This document shows positions 63,485 to 64,000 of a stretch of DNA of 64,000 bases, in pieces. The stretch comes from Pseudomonas tructae. Lineage in GTDB: Bacteria > Pseudomonadota > Gammaproteobacteria > Pseudomonadales > Pseudomonadaceae. Under the pieces are notes generated by a model. That model did no database searches. It was not told the DNA's origin and saw only the letters and a program-made list of their open reading frames with translations. Numbering within the stretch: the first letter of the stretch is position 1; each line of letters begins with the position of its first letter. The stretch covers positions 1,560,501-1,624,500 of the forward strand of contig NZ_CP035952.1 in NCBI RefSeq assembly GCF_004214895.1. Reading direction: 5' to 3'. Made by a program: the position numbers and the translations under genes.

Positions 63485-64000
63485 TCAGGCCGATGTGCGA
63501 GGAATGGTGTCGTCTTTGCGCAGGGTGAAGATCTCGTAACCGGTCGCGGTCACCACCAGGGTGTGTTCCCACTGGGCCGAGAGCTTGCGGTCCTTGGTGA
63601 TGGCGGTCCAGCCGTCGCCCAGCACCTTGGTGTCGGCGCGGCCCTGGTTGATCATCGGCTCGATGGTGAAGGTCATGCCTTCCTTGAGTTCGATGCCGGT
63701 GCCTGCGCGGCCGTAGTGGAGGATCTGCGGCTCTTCATGGAACACCTTGCCGATGCCGTGGCCGCAGAATTCGCGCACCACCGAGAAGCCGTTCTTTTCC
63801 GCGTGCTTCTGGATCACTTCACCGATATCGCCCAGGCGGCAGCCCGGCTTGACCAGTTCGATGGCCTTGTACATGCATTCCTGGGTGATCTGGGACAGGC
63901 GTTCGGCCCAGACTGGCACATTGCCGACGTGGAACATGCGGCTGGTATCACCGTGGTAGCCGTCCTTGATCACCGTGACGTCGATGTTCAGGGTGTCGCC
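63485..64000 (-). CDS. map: methionine aminopeptidase type I, partial
   Basis: The reading frame is open through the window end, so the N-terminus (about 90 residues) is missing. The visible 171 residues carry four of the metal ligands: Asp in [10 protein letters not shown], Asp in HGDTSRMF, His in [10 protein letters not shown] and Glu in TFTIEPMI, plus the Glu of EHTLVV. The family removes the N-terminal Met from new proteins and is essential in bacteria. GlnD follows, as in P. aeruginosa (PA3657-PA3658). No sign of damage. Confidence 0.95.
   Translation of the reverse strand, partial: GDTLNIDVTVIKDGYHGDTSRMFHVGNVPVWAERLSQITQECMYKAIELVKPGCRLGDIGEVIQKHAEKNGFSVVREFCGHGIGKVFHEEPQILHYGRAGTGIELKEGMTFTIEPMINQGRADTKVLGDGWTAITKDRKLSAQWEHTLVVTATGYEIFTLRKDDTIPRTSA

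Overview
This window is a piece of a Pseudomonas chromosome. The G+C content is high, and gene order follows the region that in P. aeruginosa PAO1 runs (from memory) from about recJ/PA3725 down to map/PA3657: recJ, an old-yellow-enzyme reductase, spdH, wspABCDEFR, prfB, lysS, lptF, ppc, adk, tsaB, rsmJ, mexL-mexJK, plsB, dapE, tcdA/csdEA, dapD, a CPA1 antiporter, dapC, glnD and map. There is no lasB between recJ and the reductase. Repeats of the type TCGCGGGGCAAGCCCGCTCC, close to the REP family of P. putida, recur in the gaps. A P. putida-group species is therefore more likely than P. aeruginosa. I saw no rRNA, tRNA, CRISPR array, phage or intact insertion sequence.

Left part (1-12.3 kb): the end of a yaeQ-like gene, recJ and an FMN-dependent ene-reductase are followed by a hicAB toxin-antitoxin pair with a palindrome touching the hicA start codon. 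Next comes a minus-strand operon ydcSTUV-patD-spdH: a polyamine-type ABC importer, 4-aminobutanal dehydrogenase and a Tat-exported spermidine dehydrogenase. A DUF533/TerB-like membrane protein follows.

12.4-20.9 kb: the complete surface-sensing operon wspABCDEFR. Its first six genes are translationally coupled or nearly so, and it ends in the GGDEF enzyme WspR, which makes cyclic-di-GMP.

20.9-38.3 kb: translation genes (prfB with its programmed +1 frameshift, lysS) precede a poorly described five-gene cluster: TetR regulator, lipoprotein, QEGLA/DUF1704 metallopeptidase-like protein, lipoprotein hydrolase and small membrane protein. lptF and a DUF4398 lipoprotein, ppc, adk, tsaB, several conserved unknowns, an extensin-like peptidase, a protein with an internal duplication, and rsmJ follow.

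38.3-53.0 kb: a MexL-like repressor is divergent from a MexJK-like RND pump that has no outer-membrane gene of its own. Then come a DUF4197 protein, two tandem YbaY-domain proteins (one lipidated, one without a signal peptide), plsB, a cold-shock protein, rlmA, dapE and a fused GH17-GT2 glucan synthase of the NdvB type.

53.3-64.0 kb: the ct6A tRNA-modification genes tcdA and csdEA overlap tail to tail. They are followed by dapD with a Spx/ArsC-like gene, a CPA1 Na+/H+ antiporter, a small EF-hand protein in an A+T-rich islet, and the operon map-glnD-dapC. map is cut by the window edge.

Most of the window is housekeeping DNA. The parts that stand out are the QEGLA cluster, the cysteine-rich N-terminus of WspD, the EF-hand islet with its adjacent long stem-loop, the polyamine operon layout, the duplicated 206-residue protein, and the large perfect inverted REP pairs.
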